A DNA stretch of 64,000 bases from Actinomycetota bacterium (lineage in GTDB: Bacteria; Actinomycetota; Actinomycetes; S36-B12; CAIYMF01): positions 29,916 through 93,915 of the forward strand of contig JAIUOK010000010.1 in NCBI GenBank assembly GCA_020161245.1, given 5' to 3'. The number at the start of each line of letters is the position of its first letter. Within the stretch, counting starts at the first letter, position 1. A program made the position numbers and the translations under genes. Of the stretch, positions 49,459-58,613 are shown piece after piece. Under the pieces are notes generated by a model. The model saw only the letters and a program-made list of their open reading frames with translations, ran no database searches and was not told the origin of the DNA.

Positions 49459-50973
49459 CTACTGCTCGAGCGGGCCTGCGTCAGGGTGGTCGGCCGTGGC
49501 CTCGACGGGCAGGCCGGCTGCGGGCTCGTCGGCCGGCGTCGGGAGCGGGACCGAGTCAGGGGTGCCCGGCGCGACGCCGCCGGCCGGGTCGAGGGGCTGG
49601 GGGGACGCCGCCCAGCGCAGCGACCGGTCCGCGGCACGGGCCGCCGCAGCACGGTCGGCCTGGGCCTGCGCGAGATCGCGCGCCTCGCCGGCGTCGCGGT
49701 GCAGGGCGATGGGGCGCACCGCGCCGGGCGTGGAGTCGATGTGCACAGACGCCAGCCCGAGCGAGCGCTGCCACGGGCCCTGCGTGACGCGCACGGACTG
49801 CGTGCGGGCGTGGGGCACGACGTCCCAGTGCTCGGTGACGCGGCCGCGGCGCGTGACGACGACGGCGTCGTCCCAGCCGACGGCGAGCCGCCGCCATTGG
49901 ATCCAGGCGCGCCTGCGGGAGCGGTCCGGGGCCGACAGCAGCGGCACGGCCGGGATGTCGACGCCGGGCAGCACGCGCGCGACGATCGCGAGCGCGACCG
50001 GCCACGGCGCCACCGGCAGGAGCACGTTCTCGGTGTAGGACTGGTCGCCGCTGCCCTGGTTGCCCGACGCGACGCCCGCCACATTGAGACGCACCCGCAC
50101 CCAGCCCTTGCGCCGCCACAGGAACGGCTGCACGAAGCCGACGGCCTGCACGCGGCCCGGCGGCACGGTCTGGCGCGTGCGCTGGAGCAGGCCGTGGCGC
50201 AGCCGCAGACCGTCGGGCGAGTCGGCAACCTGGAAGTCGTAGTAGCGGGAGAACTGGTTGAACACCTGGAAGATCGGCACACCGCCCAGGAACAGCAGGA
50301 GCAGGCCGACCGAGCCGGCCGAGAGCACCGTCGTCGCGATGACGGCCACGGTGGCGAGCAGGAGGAAGAAGGTCTCAGCGCGCAGCAGCAGCGAGACGAC
50401 AAGGTCGCCCGCAGGCACGGCCGCGAGCAGCTGCTCGGGCGCCTCCTCGGCGTCGTGGCGCACGCCGGCGGAGCGCGCGATCACCTCGTTGCGCAGGGCG
50501 TTGGCCTCGGCGAGCGTGAGGAACTGCAGCGACTGGCGCGAGTCGCCAGCGCCCGCCACCTCGATGCGCACCTCAGCGAGGCCGGCGAGACGTGCGAGCA
50601 GCGGCTGCATCACGTCGACGGACTGCAGCCGCGACAGCTGCACGCGGCGCTCCTGCTTCTGCAGCACGCCGGAGTCGACGCGCAGGTCGCCGTCCTCGTC
50701 GAACCAGAAGTACATGCGCTGCCACTGCAGGAAGTTCCAGCCCACGGCCAGCACAGCGACGATCACGACGCCGGCCGCAGCGGCGAGCAGCATGCCCGTG
50801 CCCACCGTGAGCTCGAGCTGGGCGGGCAGCGTGATCGCGGCGACGATCATCGCGGGGAGCCAGCGGACGCCCTGGATCAGCGGGGTCAGCGGGTGCATCC
50901 GGCGTCGGCCGTGCTGGTCGGGGCCCGACGCGGGGCGCAGGACCTCGAAGGAGAGCGGGTCGCGCTCGCTCAC
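49459..50973 (-). CDS. PH-domain membrane protein YdbT-like (three bPH_2 domains)
   Basis: A 504-residue membrane protein with transmembrane helices near 40-80 and 210-250 and repeated bacterial PH_2 domains (for example VDSGVLQKQERRVQLSRLQSVDV and RHGLLQRTRQTVPPGRVQAVG), as in Bacillus YdbT. The C-terminus is Ala/Pro-rich and disordered. GTG 50973 overlaps the ydbS-like stop (GTGA). The role is not well defined; in Bacillus YdbST confer resistance to a bacteriocin. Confidence 0.85.
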   Translation of the reverse strand: MSERDPLSFEVLRPASGPDQHGRRRMHPLTPLIQGVRWLPAMIVAAITLPAQLELTVGTGMLLAAAAGVVIVAVLAVGWNFLQWQRMYFWFDEDGDLRVDSGVLQKQERRVQLSRLQSVDVMQPLLARLAGLAEVRIEVAGAGDSRQSLQFLTLAEANALRNEVIARSAGVRHDAEEAPEQLLAAVPAGDLVVSLLLRAETFFLLLATVAVIATTVLSAGSVGLLLLFLGGVPIFQVFNQFSRYYDFQVADSPDGLRLRHGLLQRTRQTVPPGRVQAVGFVQPFLWRRKGWVRVRLNVAGVASGNQGSGDQSYTENVLLPVAPWPVALAIVARVLPGVDIPAVPLLSAPDRSRRRAWIQWRRLAVGWDDAVVVTRRGRVTEHWDVVPHARTQSVRVTQGPWQRSLGLASVHIDSTPGAVRPIALHRDAGEARDLAQAQADRAAAARAADRSLRWAASPQPLDPAGGVAPGTPDSVPLPTPADEPAAGLPVEATADHPDAGPLEQ

Positions 50974-51506
50974 AGGCCGGCCGACCTCTGCTCGCCGCGG
51001 CGCGCCAGCCGGTCGCGCAGGCCGGCGGCGACCTCGGGCGTGAGCCCGGGGATGGACGCGTCGGTCGTGGCCGCCGCGGTGTGCAGCTGAACGGTGGTGA
51101 TGCCGAGCGCGCGGTGCAGCGGGCCGGCGGTGAGATCGACGAGCTGCATCCGCCCGTAGGGCACGATCACCAGCCGTCGGAACAGGATGCCGCTGGTGAC
51201 CAGCAGGTCGTCCTCGCGCTCGGCATACCCCCAGGAGCGCACGCGGCGACCGATGACGATCCAGATCCACACCAGCGCGACGAGCAGCGCGGCCGCGAGC
51301 ACCAGCGGCACGACCCGGGGCATGTCGGGGATCAGGTTGAGCAGGGCGACGACGACGAGGCCGAGACCCACTCCGATCACCAGCTCGATGCGGTAGGCCT
51401 TGGCGAGCACCGGCGACACGCGCTGCCACGGCTCGCCCTCGGGCATGAAGGCCTGGTCGACCGTGCGCGTCGGAACGGCCGGCGCGCTCCCCTCCGGTGT
51501 CGTCAT
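50970..51506 (-). CDS. PH-domain membrane protein YdbS-like
   Basis: A 178-residue bPH_2 protein with two N-terminal transmembrane helices (about 40-85) and the PH_2 signature VTSGILFRRLVIVPYGRMQLVDL. It forms a two-gene ydbS-ydbT operon with the following gene. ATG at 51506; divergent from the orphan nuoD. Confidence 0.85.
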   Translation of the reverse strand: MTTPEGSAPAVPTRTVDQAFMPEGEPWQRVSPVLAKAYRIELVIGVGLGLVVVALLNLIPDMPRVVPLVLAAALLVALVWIWIVIGRRVRSWGYAEREDDLLVTSGILFRRLVIVPYGRMQLVDLTAGPLHRALGITTVQLHTAAATTDASIPGLTPEVAAGLRDRLARRGEQRSAGL

Positions 51507-51555
51507 GCCTCGACCTTATGCCTGGCCCGCGGACCGGTCTGCGACGATGCGGGCC

Positions 51556-52734
51556 ATGCCCGTCCAGCCCGCCGCGCGCCACGAGGTCGAGCTCACCGTC
51601 GGCTCGGGCCTGCCGGTGGCATCGCGCGACGGCCTGCCCGTCGGCCAGCTCGACCTCGGCCCGGCCCACCCGTCCAGCCACGGCGCGATCCAGCTGCGGC
51701 TGGTCGTCGAGGACGGCGTCGTCGTGGAGGCGGAGCCGCGCGTCGGGCTGCTGCACCGGGGCGCGGAGAAGCTGTTCGAGGTGCGCGACTACCGCCAGGC
51801 CATGGTGCTGGCGAACCGGCACGACTGGCTGTCGGCGTTCGGCAACGAGCTCGGCATCGCCCTGGCGGTGGAGCGGATGCTCGGCATGCAGGTGCCCGAG
51901 CGGGCCACCTGGCTGCGCACGCTGCTCTCCGAGCTGAACCGGGCGCTCGTGCACCTCGCGTTCCTCGGGTCGTTCCCCGCCGGCTCCGGGGTGTGGACGC
52001 CGACCTACCACGCGGCGGACGAGCGCGAGACCGTGCAGCGGGTGCTGGAGGAGGCCGCAGGCGGCCGGATGCACCTGATGTTCAACCGCGTCGGCGGCCT
52101 GCGGGAGGACGTGCCGTCCTCGTGGCTCCCCCACGTGCGGGAGGCGGTGGCGGTGGTGCGCCGCGGCCTCGGGCCGCTCGCCGAGCACCTCGCATCCGAC
52201 GACGTCGTCGCGGCGACGCGCGGCGTCGGGATCCTGACGCGCGAGCAGGCCGAGGCCTTCGGCGTCTCCGGTCCGATGGCCCGCGCAGCCGGGCTCGACC
52301 TCGACCTGCGCCGCGACGACCCCTACCTCGCCTATGCCGATCTCGGCGACACCCTGCGGGTGGTCACCCGGCAGGAGGGCGACGCGCTGGCGCGGCTGGA
52401 GGTGCTGCTCGAGCAGACCGAGGTGTCGCTCGATCTGGTCGAGGCCTGCGCGGACCGGCTCGAGGCCCTCGGGCCCGGTGAGGTGGGCGTCAAGCTGCCC
52501 AAGGTGCTCAGGGCGCCGGAGGGCGTCGTCTACGTGTGGACCGAGAACCCGCTGGGCACGAGCGGTTGGCTGCTGGTGTCGCGGGCCGACCGCACACCGT
52601 GGCGGCTCAAGCTGCGCAGCGCGTCGTTCAACAACGTGGCCGCCCTCGGCGAGGTGCTGCGCGGCGCCCGCGTCCAGGACATCGTGACCGTCCTCGCCAG
52701 CTGCCCGTACGTCGTCGGCGACGTCGACAAGTAG
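51556..52734 (+). CDS. Orphan NuoD-like protein (complex I 49-kDa homologue)
   Basis: A 392-residue homologue of NADH-quinone oxidoreductase subunit D: GPAHPSSHGAIQL, VGLLHRGAEKLFE, RHDWLSAFGNELGIALAVERMLG, and a conserved C-terminus (FNNVAALGEVLRGARVQDIV). No other nuo gene is nearby, so it resembles the Streptomyces nuoD2 paralogue, not a complete complex I. R68 in GLLHRG matches the arginine methylated by NDUFAF7 in the mitochondrial subunit. ATG 51556 (51547 possible). Confidence 0.85.
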   Translation: MPVQPAARHEVELTVGSGLPVASRDGLPVGQLDLGPAHPSSHGAIQLRLVVEDGVVVEAEPRVGLLHRGAEKLFEVRDYRQAMVLANRHDWLSAFGNELGIALAVERMLGMQVPERATWLRTLLSELNRALVHLAFLGSFPAGSGVWTPTYHAADERETVQRVLEEAAGGRMHLMFNRVGGLREDVPSSWLPHVREAVAVVRRGLGPLAEHLASDDVVAATRGVGILTREQAEAFGVSGPMARAAGLDLDLRRDDPYLAYADLGDTLRVVTRQEGDALARLEVLLEQTEVSLDLVEACADRLEALGPGEVGVKLPKVLRAPEGVVYVWTENPLGTSGWLLVSRADRTPWRLKLRSASFNNVAALGEVLRGARVQDIVTVLASCPYVVGDVDK

Positions 52735-52924
52735 CCGCCGTGCACGGCCGGCGGCGTCGTCACCTGATCCGGTGAAGGTGCGTGGCGCGTGGTGCCGTTG
52801 GGACGGGGAATCACCGGTGCGGCGCCGCGGACAGGCCCGCACGGGACGGTTGCCACCCTTCGAGGGCCCCGAGGCGTCATCATCATGGCGACGGATGTGC
52901 TCCACCGACCGCGAGGAGGCTCGC

Positions 52925-53374
52925 GTGGACGAGGCGCTCGAGGCTGCAGCCGAACGCGCGCGGCAGTACGGCCACCATCTCGGCAAGCTGCGCTTCGCTG
53001 GCGCGCGCGTCGACGAGGATGCCGGGTCGCTGCAGGTGTTCCGGGTCGCGGGGACCGGCACCTTCGACGACGACTGCCGGGCTGTCGTAGGCGACGACGT
53101 CGCGCTGACGTTCCTGGACGCGACGCACTCGTACTACGACCTGACCATCGCCCGGGAGGTCGCGTGGTCGATCGAGGGCGACTTCGAGGTCGAGTCGGTG
53201 GTGGTGCCGGACGACGGCTCGCGCATCCGCGTGTTCGTGCGCGGATCGGAGTGGGACGCCCAGGCCCAGCTCGACCGCCAGGTGCCCGGCACGTCCGACG
53301 TCATGGTGTCGCGCCGCGACCGCCTCGGCGCCGGCGCGTTCGTAGGCCAGGACCGGCGGGCCGCGCCAGCCTGA
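52925..53374 (+). CDS. Hypothetical protein, 149 aa
   Basis: I do not recognise this protein. It is a mixed alpha/beta sequence (GKLRFAGARVDEDAGSLQVFRV ... HSYYDLTIAREVAWSIEGDFEVESVVV) with no signal peptide. GTG 52925 is chosen because a GAGGAGG ribosome binding site sits 6 bases upstream. The 190 bp before it (52735-52924) show no gene. It is convergent with the CNB-domain gene with a 6-bp gap. Confidence 0.55.
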   Translation: MDEALEAAAERARQYGHHLGKLRFAGARVDEDAGSLQVFRVAGTGTFDDDCRAVVGDDVALTFLDATHSYYDLTIAREVAWSIEGDFEVESVVVPDDGSRIRVFVRGSEWDAQAQLDRQVPGTSDVMVSRRDRLGAGAFVGQDRRAAPA

Positions 53375-53380
53375 CGCCGG

Positions 53381-53737
53381 TCAGCGGCCCGATTCGCGCT
53401 CGCGCAGGCGGGCCGCGAGCGAGCGCATGACCTGCAGCGCGAAGGTCGGCGTCTCGTGCACGAGGAAGAGGAACGTGCGCTCGTCGATCGCGGCGACGAC
53501 CGAGTCCTCGACGGCGACGGCCGTGAGGGTGCGCGGGCCCTTGCTGATGATGGCCAGCTCTCCGAACGTGTCCTCCGGGCCCAGCACGCCGACGACGGCG
53601 TCGCCGTCGCGCAGCTCGATGCTGCCGCTGACGACGCCGAACATCTGATGGCCCTCGTCGCCCGCCGCGAACACGACCTCGCCCGCCGCCAGCGTCCGCG
53701 TCTCGTCCGCGCTCGCGAACACGCCCCGCACGGTCAT
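53381..53737 (-). CDS. Stand-alone cyclic-nucleotide-binding domain protein
   Basis: A 118-residue Crp-type beta-roll (GEVVFAAGDEGHQMFGVVSGSIEL ... GEDTF-like FGELAIISKGPRTLTAVA) and a short C-helix, with no DNA-binding domain. It could be a free cNMP sensor acting on a partner. ATG 53737; a GTG at 53746 is also in frame. Confidence 0.8.
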   Translation of the reverse strand: MTVRGVFASADETRTLAAGEVVFAAGDEGHQMFGVVSGSIELRDGDAVVGVLGPEDTFGELAIISKGPRTLTAVAVEDSVVAAIDERTFLFLVHETPTFALQVMRSLAARLRERESGR

Positions 53738-53825
53738 CCCGACCACCCGCCTCTCGGGACGGCACGGTAGCCCTCCCGCGCCCGTGCAGGGCCCGCTCCG
53801 GGCGAACAGCAGGTGAACAACGGGC

Positions 53826-54413
53826 TCAGCGCCCGAACGCCTCGCGGATGACGCGCAGCCGGCTCGCGGTCTCGTCGTCCATCACCAGGTCGGGCGGCGG
53901 GGCGTAGTGCTGCGGCGCCTGGTCCGCGGAGTCGGCAGGGCCGGGGTACGACGGCTCAGGGACGGGCGGCGCGCCCTCGGGCGCTGCGGGTGCCGCCGGA
54001 GGCGCGGACGGGGCCGCCACGGGCACGAAGCGGGCCAGGAGGTCGAGCAGCCGCACGGTGAGATCGGCGAGCAGCTGCTGCTGGTGGGCCACGAGCCGGC
54101 GCAGCTCGGCGAGCTCGCCGACCAGGGCGGCCGACGGAGCCGCCTCGACGGCGGGCTGGACCTCGTGCACGACGACGGGCGGGGCCAGGCGGGCTGCCTC
54201 CAGCTGCGACCGCAGCTGCGCCAGCTCGGCCTGCACGGCGGCGACCTGCCCGGTGAGCTCCTCGGTGAGCGCGGTGAGGCGCACGACCTCCATCTGCTCG
54301 GTCCAGCGGGCCGACGTCACCGCGACGAGCTCGCGCCGCACCTCCTCGTAGGCCGCAGCGACCGCTCCCCTGCCGCGCGGGCGCGCATGCCGGGGGAACG
54401 GGCCGGTGACCAT
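53826..54413 (-). CDS. Coiled-coil hypothetical protein
   Basis: A 195-residue protein with helical coiled-coil segments (about 20-80 and 95-130), then an Ala/Pro-rich linker and a short conserved-looking C-terminus (MDDETASRLRVIREAFGR). Function unknown. ATG at 54413. The gap 54414-54551 holds no gene I can support. Confidence 0.5.
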   Translation of the reverse strand: MVTGPFPRHARPRGRGAVAAAYEEVRRELVAVTSARWTEQMEVVRLTALTEELTGQVAAVQAELAQLRSQLEAARLAPPVVVHEVQPAVEAAPSAALVGELAELRRLVAHQQQLLADLTVRLLDLLARFVPVAAPSAPPAAPAAPEGAPPVPEPSYPGPADSADQAPQHYAPPPDLVMDDETASRLRVIREAFGR

Positions 54414-54551
54414 GCCAGCCAGGGTAGGCGAGGAAGGGCCGCCCGCCGGGGAGCGCGCGCCGTGCAGTTCATGGTGACCGGTCGGCGGAAGGCCGTGCAG
54501 CGCAAGCAGTTGCGCAGACCTGCAGGCAGCTCGGCCCGCAGGACGGGACGC

Positions 54552-55046
54552 TCAGTCGTCCTCGTGCTCGGAGCCGCCGTCGTCCGAGCCGTGGCCGCCG
54601 CTGCCGGACCCGCTGGAGTCGTCGGACTTCGAGTCGTCCTTGCCCGACCCGCTGCCGCTGCTGTCGTCGCCGCCCTTGTCGTCGCCGCCGGAGCCGGACG
54701 TCGAGCGGAAGCTCGGGGTGCGGGTGCGGTCGCCGCCGTTGTCGTCGCCAGGCTCGGCGGTCGACCGGGACGGCCGGGCGGAGCCGGACGAGGACGAGGG
54801 CTTCGCCGACTTCGACGGCGACGCCGACTCCGGCGACTCCGCCGACTCCGAGGGCTCGGCGTCGTCGGACGGATCGGCCGTGGGCGACACGGTCGTGCTG
54901 AGGAACTCGTCCGGCAGCATCCGGTCGGCCGTGCCGATCGGCGACTGCGGGTGCTGGAGCACCTGCGTGTTCAGCGCCGCGGCGGCGCCGGCGGCGAGCA
55001 GGACACCCGCCATCGACAGCACCGTCACGGTGGTGATCCTGCGCAC
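54552..55046 (-). CDS. Secreted/anchored acidic low-complexity protein
   Basis: 164 residues: an N-terminal hydrophobic signal/anchor (about 5-25), then a Ser/Asp/Gly/Lys-rich disordered region to the C-terminus. GTG 55046, divergent from the response regulator. Nothing further can be assigned. Confidence 0.6.
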   Translation of the reverse strand: MRRITTVTVLSMAGVLLAAGAAAALNTQVLQHPQSPIGTADRMLPDEFLSTTVSPTADPSDDAEPSESAESPESASPSKSAKPSSSSGSARPSRSTAEPGDDNGGDRTRTPSFRSTSGSGGDDKGGDDSSGSGSGKDDSKSDDSSGSGSGGHGSDDGGSEHEDD

Positions 55047-55203
55047 GGGGGCTCCTGGGGGGTTCGGCCGTCTGGGCGGTGCCACCACGGTAGGCGACGG
55101 GGGCGGCGGGTTCGTCCAAGGGACGTCCAAGAACAGGTAGACCTTCGTCCCGGCGGGCGATCCCTGACCGGTCGTCGGCCCTGCGACCTGCCACGATGGG
55201 CCC

Positions 55204-55896
55204 GTGCGCATCCTGCTCGTCGAGGACGACCCCTCGCTCGCCGCCTCGGCCGTCGACGGCCTGCGGGCCCAGGGCTTCGACGTCGACCACGTCGGCACCG
55301 GCGCTGCCGCCCTCGAGGCCGCAGCCGCACCGGACCTGCCGGATGTCGTCCTGCTCGACCTCGGGCTGCCCGACATCGACGGCCAGGAGGTGTGCCGCCG
55401 GATCCGGTCGACGTCGGACCTGCCGGTGATCGTCGTGAGCGCGCGCGGCGACGAGGCCGACCGCGTCATCGCCCTCGAGCTCGGCGCCGACGACTACCTC
55501 ACCAAGCCCTACGGGATGCGCGAGCTGGCCGCCCGCATCCGCGCGGTCATGCGCCGGGCGGCGGCGCCCGCCCCTGCCGCGCAGCCGGCGCCGGCCGCCG
55601 CCGCAGCGGTCCAGGAGATCGGCCGGCTGGCGATCGACCGGCGCACGCAGCGCGTCCACGTCGACGGGGAGGAGGTGTCGCTGACCGCCAAGGAGTTCGA
55701 CGTCCTGGCCTACCTGGCCGAGGACCCCGGCGCGGTACGGCGCCGCACCGAGATCCTCGAGCACGTCTGGGACGGCCACTGGTACGGCGCCACCAAGACC
55801 GTCGACGCCCACGTCGCGGCCATCCGCAAGAAGCTCGGCGACCCCGCGTGGGTCGAGGCTGTGCGGGGCGTCGGCTTCCGGCTCGGCTCGCCGTGA
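55204..55896 (+). CDS. OmpR-family response regulator
   Basis: A 230-residue regulator: receiver with E8-D9-D10 acidic pocket, phosphoacceptor in VVLLDLGLPD, the K-P motif in LTKPYG, an Ala/Pro linker, and a C-terminal winged helix (SLTAKEFDVLAYLA ... GVGFRLG). GTG 55204. It is followed by its histidine kinase (55925). Confidence 0.92.
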   Translation: MRILLVEDDPSLAASAVDGLRAQGFDVDHVGTGAAALEAAAAPDLPDVVLLDLGLPDIDGQEVCRRIRSTSDLPVIVVSARGDEADRVIALELGADDYLTKPYGMRELAARIRAVMRRAAAPAPAAQPAPAAAAAVQEIGRLAIDRRTQRVHVDGEEVSLTAKEFDVLAYLAEDPGAVRRRTEILEHVWDGHWYGATKTVDAHVAAIRKKLGDPAWVEAVRGVGFRLGSP

Positions 55897-55924
55897 CCCG
55901 CCCCGTCGAGCGGACCGGTCGGGC

Positions 55925-57298
55925 GTGAGCCTGCGCTGGCGGCTCGTCGCCGTGCTCGTGGGCTTCACGGCCCTCGTGCTGCTCGTGCAGAACGTCCCGC
56001 TGGCGTCGTACCTGCGCACGGTCGAGCTCGACCGGATCTTCACATCGCTGCAGCGCGACGCCTTCACGATCGCGGGCCTGTCGATCCAGGTGCTCGAGGG
56101 CGAGGAGGGTGCCGACACCGCCGCCCTCGACAAGGTCGTGGACGGCTACGGCACCGCCACCAGCGCCACGGTCGTGGTGATCGACAGCAACGGCGTCGTC
56201 GTGGCCGCGTCCGACAGCAGCGTCGGCGAGGACTACAGCAACCGGCCCGAGATCCAGGAGGCCCTCGACGGCCGCGCGGTGTCCGGCGAGCGCGCCTCGC
56301 AGACTCTCGGCGAGCCGCTCGTGTACGTCGCGGTCCCGGTGCGCGCCGGCACCCAGGTGCTCGGCGCCGTCCGGCTCACCTACCCGCGCAGCGAGGTCGA
56401 GGCCGTCGTCAACAGCCGGGTGCGCGGCCTGCTCGTCGCAGCGGGCATCACGCTGGTGGCGGCGGCCGTCATCGCGATCCTCGTCGCCGCCGCCGTGACC
56501 CGCCGCATCCGTCGCCTGCGCGACGCAGCCGAGGACATCGCCGAGGGCGACCTCGCGGCGCGGGCCGAGGTGAGCGGCTCTGACGAGATCGCCGAGCTCG
56601 CGGAGTCGTTCAACACCATGGCCGACCGCGTGCAGCACGTCGTCGAGTCGCAGAAGGGGTTCGCCGGCGACGCCTCGCACCAGCTGCGCACGCCGCTGTC
56701 GACGCTGCGCCTCCGCCTCGACCGCGCTGCCGAGCTCATGGACGGGGACGACCCCGCCGTCGACCAGGTCGACGCCGCGCGCGACGAGATCGACCGCCTC
56801 CAGCGGCTGGTCGACGGGCTGCTCATGCTGGCCCGGGCCGACGGCAAGGAGCACGACGTCGTCGCCGTCGACGTTGCGGCCGTGGCCCGTGACCGCGTGG
56901 AGTCGTGGCAGCCGCTGGGCGGCGAGCGCGACGTCGAGGTGCTCGTGGACGCGCCGGGCATCGCCGTGGCCCACGCCGTGCCGAGCGCGGTCGAGCAGAT
57001 CATCGACAACTACGTCGACAACGCCCTCGACGTCGTGCCCGACGGCAGCCGCATCCTGGTCAGCGTCCGGATCGAGCCCGCCGGCGTCCTCATCCAGGTC
57101 GACGACGAGGGGCCGGGCCTGCCGGCCGAGGACCGCGAGCGCGCGTTCGACCGGTTCTGGCGCGGTCGCCAGGACGGCGGGGGCAGCGGGCTGGGCCTGG
57201 CCGTGGTGGCATCGCTGGCCACGGCCAGCGGCGGCACGGTGTGGCTCGACCAGAGCCCGTGGGGCGGACTGCGGGCCTGCGCCCGGCTGCCCCAGTGA
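55925..57298 (+). CDS. Sensor histidine kinase (cognate of the OmpR regulator)
   Basis: A 457-residue kinase with a transmembrane helix at about 5-30, an extracellular sensor loop, a second helix (~175-205), a HAMP domain, the H-box GDASHQLRTPL and the ATPase with N-box NYVDNALDV, G1 DDEGPGLP and GGGSGLGLAV. GTG at 55925. The signal is unknown. Confidence 0.92.
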   Translation: MSLRWRLVAVLVGFTALVLLVQNVPLASYLRTVELDRIFTSLQRDAFTIAGLSIQVLEGEEGADTAALDKVVDGYGTATSATVVVIDSNGVVVAASDSSVGEDYSNRPEIQEALDGRAVSGERASQTLGEPLVYVAVPVRAGTQVLGAVRLTYPRSEVEAVVNSRVRGLLVAAGITLVAAAVIAILVAAAVTRRIRRLRDAAEDIAEGDLAARAEVSGSDEIAELAESFNTMADRVQHVVESQKGFAGDASHQLRTPLSTLRLRLDRAAELMDGDDPAVDQVDAARDEIDRLQRLVDGLLMLARADGKEHDVVAVDVAAVARDRVESWQPLGGERDVEVLVDAPGIAVAHAVPSAVEQIIDNYVDNALDVVPDGSRILVSVRIEPAGVLIQVDDEGPGLPAEDRERAFDRFWRGRQDGGGSGLGLAVVASLATASGGTVWLDQSPWGGLRACARLPQ

Positions 57299-57323
57299 CC
57301 GCGTCGGCTGCGCGGCGGCAGCG

Positions 57324-57608
57324 TCAGCTGTTCTCGCGGATGTAGGTCGCGAAACGGGCGACGAACAGCGGCTGCAGCGCGCCCACCGACTCCTCGCCGA
57401 AGGCCTGCCGTGCGGCGCGCACGGTCTCGATGATCGAGCCGCCGATCTCCCCGAGCGAGCCGCCCTCGTCCTGCACGTCGATCATGGCTGGCGAGTGGTT
57501 GAACAGGTCGACGAAGAAGCCGATGTCGCGCTTGTCCTCGGCGATCGCGAAGGCGCGGTCGCGCAGCTCCTCGTAGGGAAGGTCCTCGAGGACCACGTCG
57601 TCGCTCAT
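57324..57608 (-). CDS. Conserved hypothetical protein next to DUF3180
   Basis: A 94-residue acidic protein (DLPYEELRDRAFAIAEDKRDIGFFVDLFNHSP) seen in this context in other actinobacteria; no function known. ATG 57608. It is 10 bases downstream of the DUF3180 stop, so probably in the fol-DUF3180 transcript. Confidence 0.7.
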   Translation of the reverse strand: MSDDVVLEDLPYEELRDRAFAIAEDKRDIGFFVDLFNHSPAMIDVQDEGGSLGEIGGSIIETVRAARQAFGEESVGALQPLFVARFATYIRENS

Positions 57609-57618
57609 GCACGCGACC

Positions 57619-58104
57619 CTAGAGCACGTCGCGCTCGGACGCGGCGTCGGCGCTGTCGTCCGACGGGGGGATCCGGCACACGCGCTCGAGCCAGAGCCCT
57701 GCGAGCACCAGCCCGAGCGAGGCCGCGGAGGTGAGGAGCGCGGCCACGACGATGAGCCGGGCATCCGGGTTGGCCGACCAGTACTGGGCCAGACCGAGCG
57801 CGACCCCGAGGTAGAACCCGCCGACCACGGAGCCGGTGCGCGAGGTGGCCAGGGCCAGGGCCGCGGTCCTCGCCGCCACCAGGGGAGGCATGGGCTTGGT
57901 GCCCGGCTTGCGCGCGAGGCGGGCCTTCGTGCCGCGGGTCCAGGCGACGACGGCGAGCGCGAGCACGCCCATCACCACCGGCACCGACCACGGCACCGGG
58001 AAGAACCGGCCGACCACGCGGTCGACGAAGAACGTCACGCCCCAGCCCAGGGAGACGGCGACGATCGCGAGCAGCAGCAGGGTGCGCGGGCGGGTGGGGG
58101 TCAT
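57619..58104 (-). CDS. DUF3180 membrane protein (Rv3605c-like)
   Basis: A 161-residue protein with four predicted transmembrane helices (about 10-27, 36-54, 92-108, 117-140), following folK in the conserved fol cluster. Function unknown. ATG 58104 overlaps the folK stop (ATGA). Confidence 0.8.
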   Translation of the reverse strand: MTPTRPRTLLLLAIVAVSLGWGVTFFVDRVVGRFFPVPWSVPVVMGVLALAVVAWTRGTKARLARKPGTKPMPPLVAARTAALALATSRTGSVVGGFYLGVALGLAQYWSANPDARLIVVAALLTSAASLGLVLAGLWLERVCRIPPSDDSADAASERDVL

Positions 58105-58613
58105 CGCGACGCCACCTCCAGCGCCACGTCGTCGCGCCGCCGGACGGCGCTGTCGCCCTCGCGGGCGACTGCCTGCGCGGCAAGGTCGACGACCCGGCCG
58201 CGGCCGGGGATCTCGGCACCAGGATCGGCCTCGGCCCACGGAACGAGGACGAACGCGCGCTCGTGGGCGCGCGGGTGCGGCAGCGTCAGATCCGGGTCGT
58301 CGCTGCGCAGGCCTCCGGCGTCGAGGACGTCGACGTCGAGGGTGCGCGGGCCCCAGCGAACCTCGCGGGTGCGGTGCCACGCCTCCTCCGCTGCCTGCGC
58401 GGCCTCGAGGAGCTGCTGCGGCGACGCCGACGTCTCGCCGACGAGCACGGCGTTGGCGTAGTCGGGCTGGCCGTCGGGCCCGCCCACCGGCGCGGTCTCG
58501 AAGACCGACGAGACACGGGCGTCCTGGAGGAGCGGGGCGAGCATGTCGACCGCGCCCTGCAGAGCGGCCACACGGTCGCCGAGGTTGGCGCCGAGGCCGA
58601 ACGCGACCCTCAC
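58101..58613 (-). CDS. folK: 6-hydroxymethyl-dihydropterin pyrophosphokinase
   Basis: Transfers pyrophosphate from ATP to hydroxymethyl-dihydropterin in folate synthesis. The 170-residue HPPK shows GLGANLGDR, RWGPRTLDVDVLDAG and the PHPRAHERAFVL motif. GTG 58613 overlaps the folB stop (GTGA). Confidence 0.93.
   Translation of the reverse strand: MRVAFGLGANLGDRVAALQGAVDMLAPLLQDARVSSVFETAPVGGPDGQPDYANAVLVGETSASPQQLLEAAQAAEEAWHRTREVRWGPRTLDVDVLDAGGLRSDDPDLTLPHPRAHERAFVLVPWAEADPGAEIPGRGRVVDLAAQAVAREGDSAVRRRDDVALEVASR

Noticed and set aside
49459..53061. Possible 1200-residue protein extending the YdbT-like gene upstream
   Set aside because: The upstream part is antisense to the orphan nuoD and in a different frame from ydbS; the GTG at 50973 overlapping ydbS is the natural start.
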